DNA from: Acholeplasmataceae bacterium UBA5769
GTDB lineage: Bacteria; Bacillota_I; Bacilli_A; Acholeplasmatales; Acholeplasmataceae
DNA: 64,000 nt
Direction of reading: 5' to 3'
NCBI GenBank assembly: GCA_002418725.1
Contig: DIER01000042.1
Span: 13,439-77,438 of the forward strand
Shown: piece after piece, positions 43,735-52,907 of the stretch
Numbering within the stretch: position 1 is the stretch's first letter
How the letters are laid out: every line of letters begins with the position of its first letter
Notes under the pieces: generated by a model
The model's database searches: none
The model's input: only the letters and a program-made list of their open reading frames with translations
What the model was told of the DNA's origin: nothing
Position numbers and translations under genes: made by a program

Positions 43735-43833
43735 ATCAAATGAAGATTATGGTAATTTCCCATAAACAATGAAATCGCTTGTAAAAATGACCCTATTATA
43801 GTAATATAATAAAGACGAAAAGGATGTGTTTCT

Positions 43834-46302
43834 ATGCTAAAAAAATGGTTTGATCCAGGTAAAAAAGAGCTTAAAGAGGCTAGAAAGATTGCGGATAAAG
43901 TCTTCGCACTCGAAGCTGAAATGGCAAGTTTGTCTGATGCTGATCTGCAAGCAAAAACACCGTGGTTCAAAGAACGATATCAACAAGGTGAGTCACTTGA
44001 ACAACTGATGCCTGAGGCATTTGCTGTTGTTAGAGAAGCTTCAAGACGTGTGACAAAACTTTTCCCATATTATGTTCAGGTACTTGGTGCTGTTGCGATT
44101 TTCCACGGGAATATCGCAGAAATGAAAACAGGTGAAGGTAAAACATTGACCGCTGTTATGCCAGCGTATTTATCTGCATTAAATGGCGAAGGCGTTCACA
44201 TTGTTACCGTGAATGAATATTTGGCGAAACGTGAAGCGCAAGGGGACATTGGTGACCTCTTCCGTTTTTTAGGTTTAACGGTTGGTTTAAATTTAAGAGA
44301 CATTACACGTGAACAAAAGCGTGAAGCCTATGATTGTGACATCCTTTATTCAACAAACGCTGAATTAGGTTTCGATTACTTAAGAGATCACATGGTATTA
44401 TATGCCAAAGATATGGTTCAACAACGTGGTTTGACCTATGCCATTATCGATGAAGTTGACTCCATCTTAATCGATGAAGCGAGAACACCACTCATTATTT
44501 CTGGTGGTGAAAAGAACAACCATAACCTCTATCAATCTGCAGACCGTTTTGCAAAATCACTTCGGGATGAAGATTTTGAAATTGATTTAGAGTCGAAAAC
44601 GATCGCTTTGACTCCTTCTGGAATCAAACGCGCAGAACAAATTTTTCAATTAGAAAACTTATATGACTTACGCCACGTAACCCTTGTCCATCACATCAAC
44701 AATGCACTTCGTGCTGTTCATATCATGGCAAGAGACGTTGAGTATGTCGTTCAAGATGGTGAAGTTTTAATCGTCGACCAATTTACCGGTCGTATTTTAC
44801 GTGGTCGTCAATTTTCTGAAGGCTTGCATCAAGCATTGGAAGCTAAAGAAGGTGTCCAAATTAAAAAGGAAACCGTTACGGTTGCAACCATTACCTACCA
44901 AAACTTCTTTAGAATGTATAAGAAACTTTCCGGGATGACCGGTACAGCGAAGACCGAAGAAGAAGAATTTAGAGACATTTATAATATGGATGTGGTTGAA
45001 GTTCCAACGAATGCACCTGTGATCAGAAACGATGAACCTGATTTTATTTATGCAAACCAAGAAGATAAATTTAAAGCACTTTGTGATGAAGTTGAAATGC
45101 GCAATCAAAAAGGACAACCCATTTTAATTGGTACCATTGCGGTTGAAACCTCAGAATTATTATCTAGAATGTTGAAATTAAGACGTATCAATCACGAAGT
45201 CTTAAACGCTAAAAATCATGAAAGAGAAGCTGAAATTGTCGCTAAAGCCGGTTTGATGGGCTCTGTGACCATTGCAACCAACATGGCTGGTCGTGGGACC
45301 GATATTAAGCTTGGCCAAGGTGTTGTTGCACTTGGTGGACTTGCAGTTCTCGGGAGTGAACGTCATGAATCGAGACGTATTGATAATCAGTTAAGAGGTC
45401 GTAGTGGACGCCAGGGAGACCCCGGGTATTCAAGATTCTATATTTCTGCAGACGATGAACTTATGCAACGCTTTGGTGGTGACACCTTTAAGCGTCGTAT
45501 CGAAATGCTTGAAAAATTGAATACCACCGGTGAACCACTGGCATCGAAAATGTTTTCTAAGTTTGTTGCCTCTGCACAAAAACGTATTGAAGGTAACAAC
45601 TATGATACACGTAAAAACGTATTAAAATACGATGATGTGCTTCGTAAACAACGTGAAATCATTTATAAAGAACGCCGTGATGTTTTAACGTTAGAATCGA
45701 TTGAAGATCAAGTGAGAGATACGGTTCGTAAAAGCCTATCAAGAACACTGCATCAGTTCATTCATAGCGTGGGCAAAAACCAGTTTAAGATTGACGATGA
45801 CAACATCATCGCCACCTTCAACGGCAACATCTTTATGCCCAATACCCTTCAAAAAGACTATCTTGAATCCTTAGACGAAGTCGAGTTAGAATCGTATATT
45901 TTAGAACTTGCTGAAAAGGAACTCGATCGTAAAAAGGCGATGGTTCCACCTGAAATTTATAATGAATTCTTAAAAGTTGTCATGCTTCGTGTCATTGATA
46001 CTTACTGGATGCGTCACATTGATGCGATGAGTGAATTAAGACAAGCTGTAGGCTTACAAGCTTATGGTCAAACAAGCCCATTGGTTGTTTATCAACAACA
46101 AGGTTTAGCGATGTTCAACGAAATGGTGGCAAACATTGCCAATGATGTGACACGATATGCGATTCGTGCCCAAATTCAATATAATGTTGAACGTGAAGCC
46201 GTTGTTAAAAATACACAAACCAATGAAGGACGCAGTGATAATCGTCCCAAAAAACCCAAGGTTAAAAAGAATCGTTCACAACGTAATTTACCTTGGCGAT
46301 AA
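43834..46302 (+). CDS. secA: Protein translocase ATPase SecA
   Basis: An 822-residue motor that drives proteins through SecYEG. The first nucleotide-binding fold has MKTGEGKTLT (about 101), DEVDSILIDEARTPLIISG follows, then the preprotein-binding domain, NBD2 (TNMAGRGTDIKLG) and RGRSGRQGDPG. The C-terminus is a short basic tail (KKPKVKKNRSQRNLPWR) without the zinc-binding SEC-C motif. It heads the group secA-prfB-yitT-S41-recX, with prfB 12 nt downstream. Confidence 0.98.
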   Translation: MLKKWFDPGKKELKEARKIADKVFALEAEMASLSDADLQAKTPWFKERYQQGESLEQLMPEAFAVVREASRRVTKLFPYYVQVLGAVAIFHGNIAEMKTGEGKTLTAVMPAYLSALNGEGVHIVTVNEYLAKREAQGDIGDLFRFLGLTVGLNLRDITREQKREAYDCDILYSTNAELGFDYLRDHMVLYAKDMVQQRGLTYAIIDEVDSILIDEARTPLIISGGEKNNHNLYQSADRFAKSLRDEDFEIDLESKTIALTPSGIKRAEQIFQLENLYDLRHVTLVHHINNALRAVHIMARDVEYVVQDGEVLIVDQFTGRILRGRQFSEGLHQALEAKEGVQIKKETVTVATITYQNFFRMYKKLSGMTGTAKTEEEEFRDIYNMDVVEVPTNAPVIRNDEPDFIYANQEDKFKALCDEVEMRNQKGQPILIGTIAVETSELLSRMLKLRRINHEVLNAKNHEREAEIVAKAGLMGSVTIATNMAGRGTDIKLGQGVVALGGLAVLGSERHESRRIDNQLRGRSGRQGDPGYSRFYISADDELMQRFGGDTFKRRIEMLEKLNTTGEPLASKMFSKFVASAQKRIEGNNYDTRKNVLKYDDVLRKQREIIYKERRDVLTLESIEDQVRDTVRKSLSRTLHQFIHSVGKNQFKIDDDNIIATFNGNIFMPNTLQKDYLESLDEVELESYILELAEKELDRKKAMVPPEIYNEFLKVVMLRVIDTYWMRHIDAMSELRQAVGLQAYGQTSPLVVYQQQGLAMFNEMVANIANDVTRYAIRAQIQYNVEREAVVKNTQTNEGRSDNRPKKPKVKKNRSQRNLPWR

Positions 46303-46314
46303 GGAGGTGTTTTT

Positions 46315-47415
46315 GTGGAAACCTATGAAGTTAATAAGATCATGAGTCAATTTAAGGAAAGCATCAACGATTTAAGAAAAGCGATAGGCCCACAGAAACT
46401 TGAGGAAACTTATCAAGCACTCAATCTTAAGATGCAAGATCCTACGTTTTGGTCAAATACCAAAGAAGCCAAAAGGGTGACCAAAGAAGCGACAGAAATC
46501 AGAGAAAAGCTTGACAAGTTCAAAGCTATTGAACAAAGCTACCTTCAACTTTTAGATTGGTATCAAGTCAGTGAAGAAGGCACAGAAGAATGGGCTATCT
46601 TAGAGACCGATCTTGAACAACTACAAGAAGAACTCAAAGTTTTCGAGGTTGAAACCATTTTAAACGGTCCTTATGACCATGCAAACGCGATTTTGGAATT
46701 ACACCCCGGAGCAGGTGGTACAGAGTCACAAGACTGGGCTGACATGCTTTACCGTATGTATTTACGCTATGCACAAAAGAAACGCTTTAAAGTAGAAGTC
46801 CTTGATTATCAAGCGGGTGAAGAAGCTGGCATAAAATCGGTGACGCTTCTGATCAAAGGTGCCTACGCATATGGCTATTTAAAAGCTGAACGCGGCGTCC
46901 ATCGTTTGGTACGTATATCTCCTTTTGACTCCAATGCGAGAAGACACACATCCTTTGTTTCGCTCGATGTGTTACCTGAGCTTGAAGAAGATTTCGATAT
47001 TGATCTTAAAGATGAAGATTTAAAAATTGATGTTTATCGTTCAGGTGGTGCAGGGGGACAATCGGTCAACACGACCGATTCAGCTGTGAGAATTACGCAC
47101 TTACCCTCAGGTATTGTCGTCACCTGTCAAAACGAGCGCAGTCAATTAAAAAATAAAGAAGCAGCCATGAGCGTACTTAAAGCAAAGTTAATGCAAGAAG
47201 AGGTACGCAAACAAGAAGAACTTTTAAAAAATATTCAAGGGGAACAAAAAGAAATCGGTTGGGGCTCACAGATCAGATCTTATGTGTTCCATCCCTATCA
47301 AATGGTCAAGGATCATCGTACCAATTATGAGGTCGGTCAAGTCGATCTTGTCATGGATGGTGACATTGATGGATTTATCAATGCGTATCTGAAGGCAGGT
47401 GACGCGAATGAATAA
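46315..47415 (+). CDS. prfB: Peptide chain release factor 2, no programmed frameshift
   Basis: A 366-residue class I release factor that recognises UAA and UGA. The stop-codon tripeptide SPF is at residues 202-204 (RISPFDSN) and the catalytic GGQ at 247-249 (SGGAGGQSVNTTDSAVR). It starts at GTG 46315, 7 nt after AGGAGG. The full family length is in one frame: the internal CTTTGAC frameshift site found near codon 25 in most bacterial prfB genes is missing. Its presence fits UGA being a stop codon here. Confidence 0.96.
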   Translation: METYEVNKIMSQFKESINDLRKAIGPQKLEETYQALNLKMQDPTFWSNTKEAKRVTKEATEIREKLDKFKAIEQSYLQLLDWYQVSEEGTEEWAILETDLEQLQEELKVFEVETILNGPYDHANAILELHPGAGGTESQDWADMLYRMYLRYAQKKRFKVEVLDYQAGEEAGIKSVTLLIKGAYAYGYLKAERGVHRLVRISPFDSNARRHTSFVSLDVLPELEEDFDIDLKDEDLKIDVYRSGGAGGQSVNTTDSAVRITHLPSGIVVTCQNERSQLKNKEAAMSVLKAKLMQEEVRKQEELLKNIQGEQKEIGWGSQIRSYVFHPYQMVKDHRTNYEVGQVDLVMDGDIDGFINAYLKAGDANE

Positions 47416-48268
47416 AGCTAAAATTCGTGAAGTAACAGAAATAACAGCAGGTGTGGTGATCATGTCTGCTGGTTTCTATTTTTTCCTTTTACCGCTTAAT
47501 CTTGTCATTGGTGGTGTGATGGGTGTTGCTGTCATCACCAGAGATGTCATACCCGTTTCTTTGTTCATGTATATCGCAAACTTTGTTTTATTGATGCTTG
47601 GTTGGTTAGTGTTAGGTAAACTCTTTTTTGTTAAAACGGCTTTTGCGACACTTTTGTCACCAACCATCGTATGGATCCTCGAAAAAACGGTTCCTGCCGA
47701 TTACTTTATGAAATTTATGACCGAAAGTCCACTGTTGATTGGTGCTGCTTTTGGCGGGATATTCTTAGGGATTGGTTTAGGTATTGTCATTAGAAATAAT
47801 GCCACAACCGGGGGGATTGATGTTGTCCAAAACATTATGCATAAGTATTTACATATGCCATTTTCTACCGCGATGTATATCACAGATGGGGCCATCATTT
47901 TAATTGCGATGATTATCAATTTCCAACTTGGGCTCTATGCGGTAGGCTCCATGATGATCAGTGGGCTTTTAATCGATCGGTTATCGATTGAAGGCAAAGC
48001 GGGTTATACCGTTTTCATTGTGACAGATCATACAGAAATGATGCAACAAAAGATCTATGAAAAACTGGAAAGAGGAATCACCAAAGTCAAAGTTGTTGGT
48101 GGTTATTCTAAACAAGAAAAAGATATGATCATGTGTACGGTCGACCGTGCACAACTCTATATGTTTAAATACATCATCAAACAAGCAGATCCAAAAGCAT
48201 TTACCTTCGTAACGAAAACAAAAGAAGTCCTTGGTGAAGGCTTTAGTAGGGAGAGTGCACAATGGTAA
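47408..48268 (+). CDS. YitT-family membrane protein (DUF161/DUF2179)
   Basis: A 286-residue protein with about five transmembrane helices and the conserved LPLNLVIGGVMGVAVITRD and NNATTGGIDVVQNIM motifs, followed by a C-terminal DUF2179 domain (AGYTVFIVTDHTEMMQQ, ERGITKVKVVGGYSKQEKDMIMCTV). Members are uncharacterised transport-like proteins. ATG 47408 follows AGGCAGGTGA and overlaps the prfB end by 8 nt; it also overlaps the S41 protease start by 7 nt. Confidence 0.9.
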   Translation: MNKAKIREVTEITAGVVIMSAGFYFFLLPLNLVIGGVMGVAVITRDVIPVSLFMYIANFVLLMLGWLVLGKLFFVKTAFATLLSPTIVWILEKTVPADYFMKFMTESPLLIGAAFGGIFLGIGLGIVIRNNATTGGIDVVQNIMHKYLHMPFSTAMYITDGAIILIAMIINFQLGLYAVGSMMISGLLIDRLSIEGKAGYTVFIVTDHTEMMQQKIYEKLERGITKVKVVGGYSKQEKDMIMCTVDRAQLYMFKYIIKQADPKAFTFVTKTKEVLGEGFSRESAQW

Positions 48269-49758
48269 ACAAAAAACTTGGTATCTTATTTTTAATGAGC
48301 GTCATACTGGCTTTTTTTGCAGGCTTTTATGCACAGCGCATCATCCCATTTTCACCTCAAACAAACAGTGGTGATATGTTTGACTATATCATCCAGTCCT
48401 TTGAGAACTATTATTATTACGATTTAGATGATGATGAAATTCATCAAGCATTTATAGCCACCATGGAAGCATCGATCAACAAGATTGCTGAGCTCAATAA
48501 CGATCCTTATACGAGATTGGTGGCAACCCCTTTAGCCTCAGGTCCATTTGATGATGAGAAATTTGTTGGCATTGGTGTAAGTTTTGTTTTCGAAGCACGT
48601 GATCTTCGGGTGGGCTATGTCTACCCGCAAGGCGCAGCACATCAAAAGATTTATCCAAATGACTTGATTGTTGGCATAAAGAATGGTGATGAAGACGTTT
48701 ATTTTAAAGATTTGAATACCGTAAATGACGTCTTGTTGCTTCTTAGCGGTGAGGTAGATGAAACAAAAAACTTTCTCATTTTAAATCCTGATGGTGAAGA
48801 AGATGTCGTGTCCATCACGTATAAAGAAATCTTAACACCAACGGCTTACAGTTTAAACCTCGGTGAACCCAACATTGCCTATATCAAAATTGATCGCTTT
48901 TCCGGTGCATCCGATGGCACAGCTGGCACAGCACAAGTTTTCCAAAACACACTAAACGAACTTGAAGCCACACTTTTAAGTGGTGAAGGTAAAACGTTAA
49001 TTCTAGATTTAAGAAACAACCCTGGTGGCGCACTCACTGCGCTGCATAACCAAGGTGTCTCTTCGGTACTTCCAGGCATCACACAACAACTTCTCACACA
49101 AAACGTTGAAGCACCGCTATTCACGATGATTCCAAAAACAGGAACCGTTCAACGGTTTTATGGAGCCTTAGCGCAAAAGAAACCGTATGACATCAAGGTG
49201 CTTGTGAATGAACACTCAGCCTCTGCAGCAGAAGTGCTAGCTGCTGCTTTGCAGACACGTGGTGGTTATGAACTTTATGGAAGACCAACTTATGGGAAAG
49301 GCGTTTATCAAAATCAGGTCAGATTACAAGATATCAAAGGTATCCGTTATGCACTCGTCTATACCGAAGGTGAATGGTTTTACGGTGATAACCTCAATGT
49401 AAGCACGACACCACTTCACGTCAATCTCATTGATAATAGTGGTATACAAAGCATCGATATGCCGGTTTACCGCGGGGAAATGACTGTGGATGGCGTCTAT
49501 CAAGGACTATCAAACTATCAAGCATTCCTCAATATCTATTATGGTTTAGAAGGCGTAAACAGATTGCGTACGGATGGCTATTTTGATCAAAAAACCAAGG
49601 ATGTTGTCTTTCAGTTCAATACTGAACATGAACTGTCAGGAGATACCATTCATCTTTTAACAGCGAGAAAAATCCATGATCTCTACATGGAGATGTTATT
49701 TGATCTTACTTTAGATAAAGAATTACAGCACGTGATAGATATCATTTTAAACCGTTAA
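48262..49758 (+). CDS. S41-family C-terminal processing protease
   Basis: A 498-residue secreted or membrane-anchored protease. One N-terminal hydrophobic helix (about 6-26) is followed by a PDZ domain (about 100-175) and the S41 catalytic domain. The predicted nucleophile is Ser321 in NEHSASAAEVLA, with Lys346 in TYGKGVYQ as general base. The last 90 residues resemble a PG_binding_1 domain (RLRTDGYFDQKTKDVVFQFN). Such proteases trim the C-termini of extracytoplasmic proteins. It is coupled to yitT upstream, and recX starts 1 nt downstream. Confidence 0.9.
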   Translation: MVNKKLGILFLMSVILAFFAGFYAQRIIPFSPQTNSGDMFDYIIQSFENYYYYDLDDDEIHQAFIATMEASINKIAELNNDPYTRLVATPLASGPFDDEKFVGIGVSFVFEARDLRVGYVYPQGAAHQKIYPNDLIVGIKNGDEDVYFKDLNTVNDVLLLLSGEVDETKNFLILNPDGEEDVVSITYKEILTPTAYSLNLGEPNIAYIKIDRFSGASDGTAGTAQVFQNTLNELEATLLSGEGKTLILDLRNNPGGALTALHNQGVSSVLPGITQQLLTQNVEAPLFTMIPKTGTVQRFYGALAQKKPYDIKVLVNEHSASAAEVLAAALQTRGGYELYGRPTYGKGVYQNQVRLQDIKGIRYALVYTEGEWFYGDNLNVSTTPLHVNLIDNSGIQSIDMPVYRGEMTVDGVYQGLSNYQAFLNIYYGLEGVNRLRTDGYFDQKTKDVVFQFNTEHELSGDTIHLLTARKIHDLYMEMLFDLTLDKELQHVIDIILNR

Positions 49759-49759
49759 A

Positions 49760-50536
49760 ATGAAACAGATAACAGGCATAAAGAAACTAAAGAAGGCCAT
49801 TGAAGTCACATTTGATGAAGACCTTGTGGTCGTCGTTGAACCTGAACTTGTCATCAAATATCATCTAAACGTGGGTAACACCCTAGATGAGGCTACTTTT
49901 TTATCGTTTGATAACGAAAACATGTACTTATCAACGTTACGTTTCGCACTTTCTAAACTAAAGAAAATGCTGACTGTAAAAGAATTGAAGGATATCCTTT
50001 CAACACGTGATGTGCCAATCTCTATCCAACGCCGCGTCTTAAATCATGCGATTGAAAGAAAGTATCTCGATGATTTAGCTTATGCGAAGATGTATCTCTC
50101 TTTGAGACAATACCAAGAAGGTCCTCAGATGATGAAACATCGGTTAAAAGAAAAAGGTATTTCAGATGCGATTATCCAAATGATTTTTGCGGATTATCTA
50201 GAGAAAGATATCGTCGAATCGCTCGTTAAATCAAAACTCACAAGTATGAAGAAAAAGACCAAAAAACAAGCCTTTCAAACCATTAAAATGCAGTTAATCG
50301 CGAAAGGTTTTGACCATGATGTCATTGATCGATCTTTACATTTTAATGTTGAACAATATCAAGGTGATGAACGTATGCTACTCGAAAAAGCATATCAAAA
50401 GATACAGCACACGTATCAATCCAAGCTGAGTGGTTATGAACTCGAACAAAAAATCAAAGAAAAATTATATCAAAAAGGCTTTTCTTATGACATGATTAAA
50501 GCCTATCTTGAAGAAATTAAGCTTCAATCATGGTAA
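49760..50536 (+). CDS. recX: RecX-family regulator of RecA
   Basis: A 258-residue protein of three-helix repeats: DDLAYAKMYLSLRQYQEGPQMMKHRLKEKGISDAII is the core RecX signature, followed by a second related repeat (KQAFQTIKMQLIAKGFDHDVI) and a third (GYELEQKIKEKLYQKGFSYDMI). RecX binds RecA filaments and limits strand exchange. It begins 1 nt after the S41 protease stop. Its end is inside the terminator. Confidence 0.9.
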   Translation: MKQITGIKKLKKAIEVTFDEDLVVVVEPELVIKYHLNVGNTLDEATFLSFDNENMYLSTLRFALSKLKKMLTVKELKDILSTRDVPISIQRRVLNHAIERKYLDDLAYAKMYLSLRQYQEGPQMMKHRLKEKGISDAIIQMIFADYLEKDIVESLVKSKLTSMKKKTKKQAFQTIKMQLIAKGFDHDVIDRSLHFNVEQYQGDERMLLEKAYQKIQHTYQSKLSGYELEQKIKEKLYQKGFSYDMIKAYLEEIKLQSW

Positions 50537-50556
50537 AATCATGGTTGAAGTTTTTT
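50522..50556 (+). terminator. Intrinsic terminator of the secA-recX group
   Basis: An 11-bp stem CTTCAATCATG / CATGGTTGAAG (one wobble, loop of 7) followed by T6. It overlaps the recX stop codon and lies just before the ribosome binding site of the next gene. Confidence 0.85.
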
Positions 50557-50572
50557 ATGGGAGGCTATGTTT

Positions 50573-52051
50573 ATGACCTGTTATATCAATGGTGTGATAC
50601 ATACGATGTTACATGAAAAAGAGATGTATCATCAACTAGTTGTTGAAAATGGTATCATCGTTAATGTTGGAGACGCACTAGATCTTAGTTCATGCGACCA
50701 AATCATCGATTTAAAGGGAGCTCATCTATATCCAGGTTTTGTCGATGCCCATTTGCATTTATTAGGCTATGGTGAACATTTAGCAACCCCTAATCTTTCT
50801 GCATGCACCAATAAACAGATGGTCTTTCAACATCTTGATCAATTTAGGGGTAGTGCTTACCTTTTTGCACAAGGTTACTTGGATCAAGGGATAACCGCGG
50901 AAGAACTAGAGATTCGTTATCCTGGGCAAATCATGTTGTTAAGACACAATGACTTTCACGGTTTAACACTTAGCAAAGCAGCGTTAAACCACTTTCATGT
51001 TTCTGATGACACAGGAATCCTTAAAGAATTAAAAGCTCAGCACGTGCTCGATTTGATACCAAAGAAGACCAAACAAAGTTTGATGATGATGCTTGAAAAA
51101 GCGATGGATTCACTTTATCAGTATGGCATCACCGGTGGTCATTCCGATGATTTGTTTTACTATAATGGATTTGATGAAACGTATGCGGTTTTCGAAGATG
51201 TCATGAAGAAAAAACCATTTAGAACCCATTTGTTGATGCACCATGAAGTGATCGATGATTACATCAAATCAAAGAAACTATGGGGTATTCAATCCCCTTA
51301 TCTTGAGTTAGGTGCAGTTAAGATGTTTTATGATGGAACCATGTCTTCTCAGACAGCGTTGATGAAAGATCCATACAAAACAACCAAGGATAACGGTGAA
51401 GTTGTGATGGGTAAAGACCATTTCACCGAAGTCTTATTAAAAGCGAGATCATATGGGCTACCTGTTGCTGTTCATGTCATTGGTGATTTAGGTCTTGATG
51501 AAGTCGTTGACCTGCTTCATACATATCCACCAAAAGAAGGTTTAATGGATCGTATCATCCACGCGCCGTGGATGATGCATGAGACCCTAGCCAAAATGAA
51601 GGGTAGACCGATGACTTTTGATATTCAACCTCCCTTTTTAGCATCTGATCTACCAAGAGCATACCAACTGTTTTCAAAAGCACCAGATGCACATTTTCCG
51701 TGGAAAACGTATTTGAATCATCAATTGATACTGTCAGGTTCTTCGGATGCTCCTGTTGAAAATCCCAATCCGCTTTTAGGCATAAGAGATGCGATCTTTA
51801 GAAGATCAAGGGTTGATCATCAAGTGTATCAAAAAGAAGAAGCATTATCTGCTTTTGAAGCCATTAAGCTCTATACCACGACCGCGCATGCACAAAGTTT
51901 GATAACGCCTCGTGGGTACATCAAAAAAGGTTATTTAGCTGATTTTACGGTCTTAGATCAAGCCATAGAACACATGGAAGAGGAAGCTTTTAGTAAACCT
52001 CATGTCGTTATGACCATCATTGATAATAAGATTGTCTATAGACGTGATTAG
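50573..52051 (+). CDS. Amidohydrolase of the YtcJ-like group
   Basis: A 492-residue metal-dependent hydrolase. DAHLHLLG near residue 60 is the strand-1 HxH, and FHG, AVHVIGD and SGSSDAPVENPNPLLGI supply later ligands, in the order seen in YtcJ/amidohydrolase-3 proteins. The C-terminus has the small beta-sandwich with GYIKKGYLADFTVLD. Substrate is not known; family members act on amides or carbamates. ATG 50573 is preferred over ATG 50567 for spacing from GGGAGG. Confidence 0.88.
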   Translation: MTCYINGVIHTMLHEKEMYHQLVVENGIIVNVGDALDLSSCDQIIDLKGAHLYPGFVDAHLHLLGYGEHLATPNLSACTNKQMVFQHLDQFRGSAYLFAQGYLDQGITAEELEIRYPGQIMLLRHNDFHGLTLSKAALNHFHVSDDTGILKELKAQHVLDLIPKKTKQSLMMMLEKAMDSLYQYGITGGHSDDLFYYNGFDETYAVFEDVMKKKPFRTHLLMHHEVIDDYIKSKKLWGIQSPYLELGAVKMFYDGTMSSQTALMKDPYKTTKDNGEVVMGKDHFTEVLLKARSYGLPVAVHVIGDLGLDEVVDLLHTYPPKEGLMDRIIHAPWMMHETLAKMKGRPMTFDIQPPFLASDLPRAYQLFSKAPDAHFPWKTYLNHQLILSGSSDAPVENPNPLLGIRDAIFRRSRVDHQVYQKEEALSAFEAIKLYTTTAHAQSLITPRGYIKKGYLADFTVLDQAIEHMEEEAFSKPHVVMTIIDNKIVYRRD

Positions 52052-52127
52052 GGGTTGCATAAGACTTGAACCAATCGGTTTAATCAAGTAAAATAAGTTA
52101 TGAATATAAAGGTTAGGAATGACAACC

Positions 52128-52775
52128 ATGAAACTCGAATTTTGGCTAGATTACTTATCACCCTTATGCTATAAACAGCATCAGGTGATTGAACAACTCT
52201 ATAAAAAATATACTTTTGAGGATTTAGAACTCTTATACCGTAGTTATGAGATGATTCCTTCTTTTGAGCCTACCGAAAATTGCACGTTCGAATATGTGCT
52301 TTCACAACATCACGTCTTAACAGATGAAGAGGTTAAAGTCATGTTTGGTGAACTGCCAAAATCATTAAAACCTGTCAAGGTCATCGATGCACATCGTCTG
52401 TCGCATCTTGCTAAAAAATACCAAAAAGCCTTTGAGTACAACAAGCAAATTTTTAAAACTTATTACGTTGAAAAACAAGATATATCCAAACACGAAGTGT
52501 TAAGAAGAGTCTGTAAGAAAGTTGGACTTGATTTAGGAAAAGTGGATGAGGTTTTATCAAGTGATCTTTTCTATGATGCAGTTCAGATGAACCGCGAAAA
52601 TGCCATTATGAAGGGCATTTTTGAAATCCCTCACATTCGTATTGATGGCAAAGTTAGGCTTGCAGGTTACCATTTGGAAGAACATGTTTTAGACGCTTTG
52701 ACACAAGCAAAAATCACGTACGTAAAGACTGATTTCTGTGAAGGAGAAAATTGTGAACGTAAAAAGACTCGCTGA
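52128..52775 (+). CDS. DsbA/FrnE-like thioredoxin-fold protein lacking CxxC
   Basis: A 215-residue protein of the FrnE/DsbA-like group, with the fold signs MKLEFWLDYLSPLCYKQHQ at the start, a helical insertion, and IFEIPHIRIDGKVRLAGYH near the end (cis-Pro loop IPHI). The usual CPWC active site is SPLC, so only one cysteine remains. A late DFCEGENCE adds a further cysteine pair. There is no signal peptide. A redox role is uncertain; a glutathione- or bacillithiol-like transferase function is possible. The start could be ATG 52119. Stop codon lies in the terminator loop. Confidence 0.72.
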   Translation: MKLEFWLDYLSPLCYKQHQVIEQLYKKYTFEDLELLYRSYEMIPSFEPTENCTFEYVLSQHHVLTDEEVKVMFGELPKSLKPVKVIDAHRLSHLAKKYQKAFEYNKQIFKTYYVEKQDISKHEVLRRVCKKVGLDLGKVDEVLSSDLFYDAVQMNRENAIMKGIFEIPHIRIDGKVRLAGYHLEEHVLDALTQAKITYVKTDFCEGENCERKKTR

Positions 52776-52788
52776 GTCTTTTTCTTTT
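52761..52788 (+). terminator. Intrinsic terminator of the FrnE-like gene
   Basis: A 10-bp stem AAAAAGACTC / GAGTCTTTTT with loop GCT, followed by CTTTT. Confidence 0.88.
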
Positions 52789-52907
52789 GAAAAAAGGAAA
52801 TTGACATTCGTTTTCAGAGCGTTTTATCCGTTATTTCGTTGATTTTCATAGTATTTTTTCATAAACTATGGTATAGTTAATAAGGTTTAAAAGAATTGAG
52901 GAAAAAG

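Noticed and set aside
44797..45117. Minus-strand open frame of 106 codons opposite secA
   Set aside because: It is antisense to the conserved secA coding region and has no start signal; composition follows from the opposite strand.
46315..46420. Hidden programmed frameshift at the start of prfB
   Set aside because: No CTTTGA-like slip site or in-frame early stop occurs; the N-terminus aligns in one frame with normal length.
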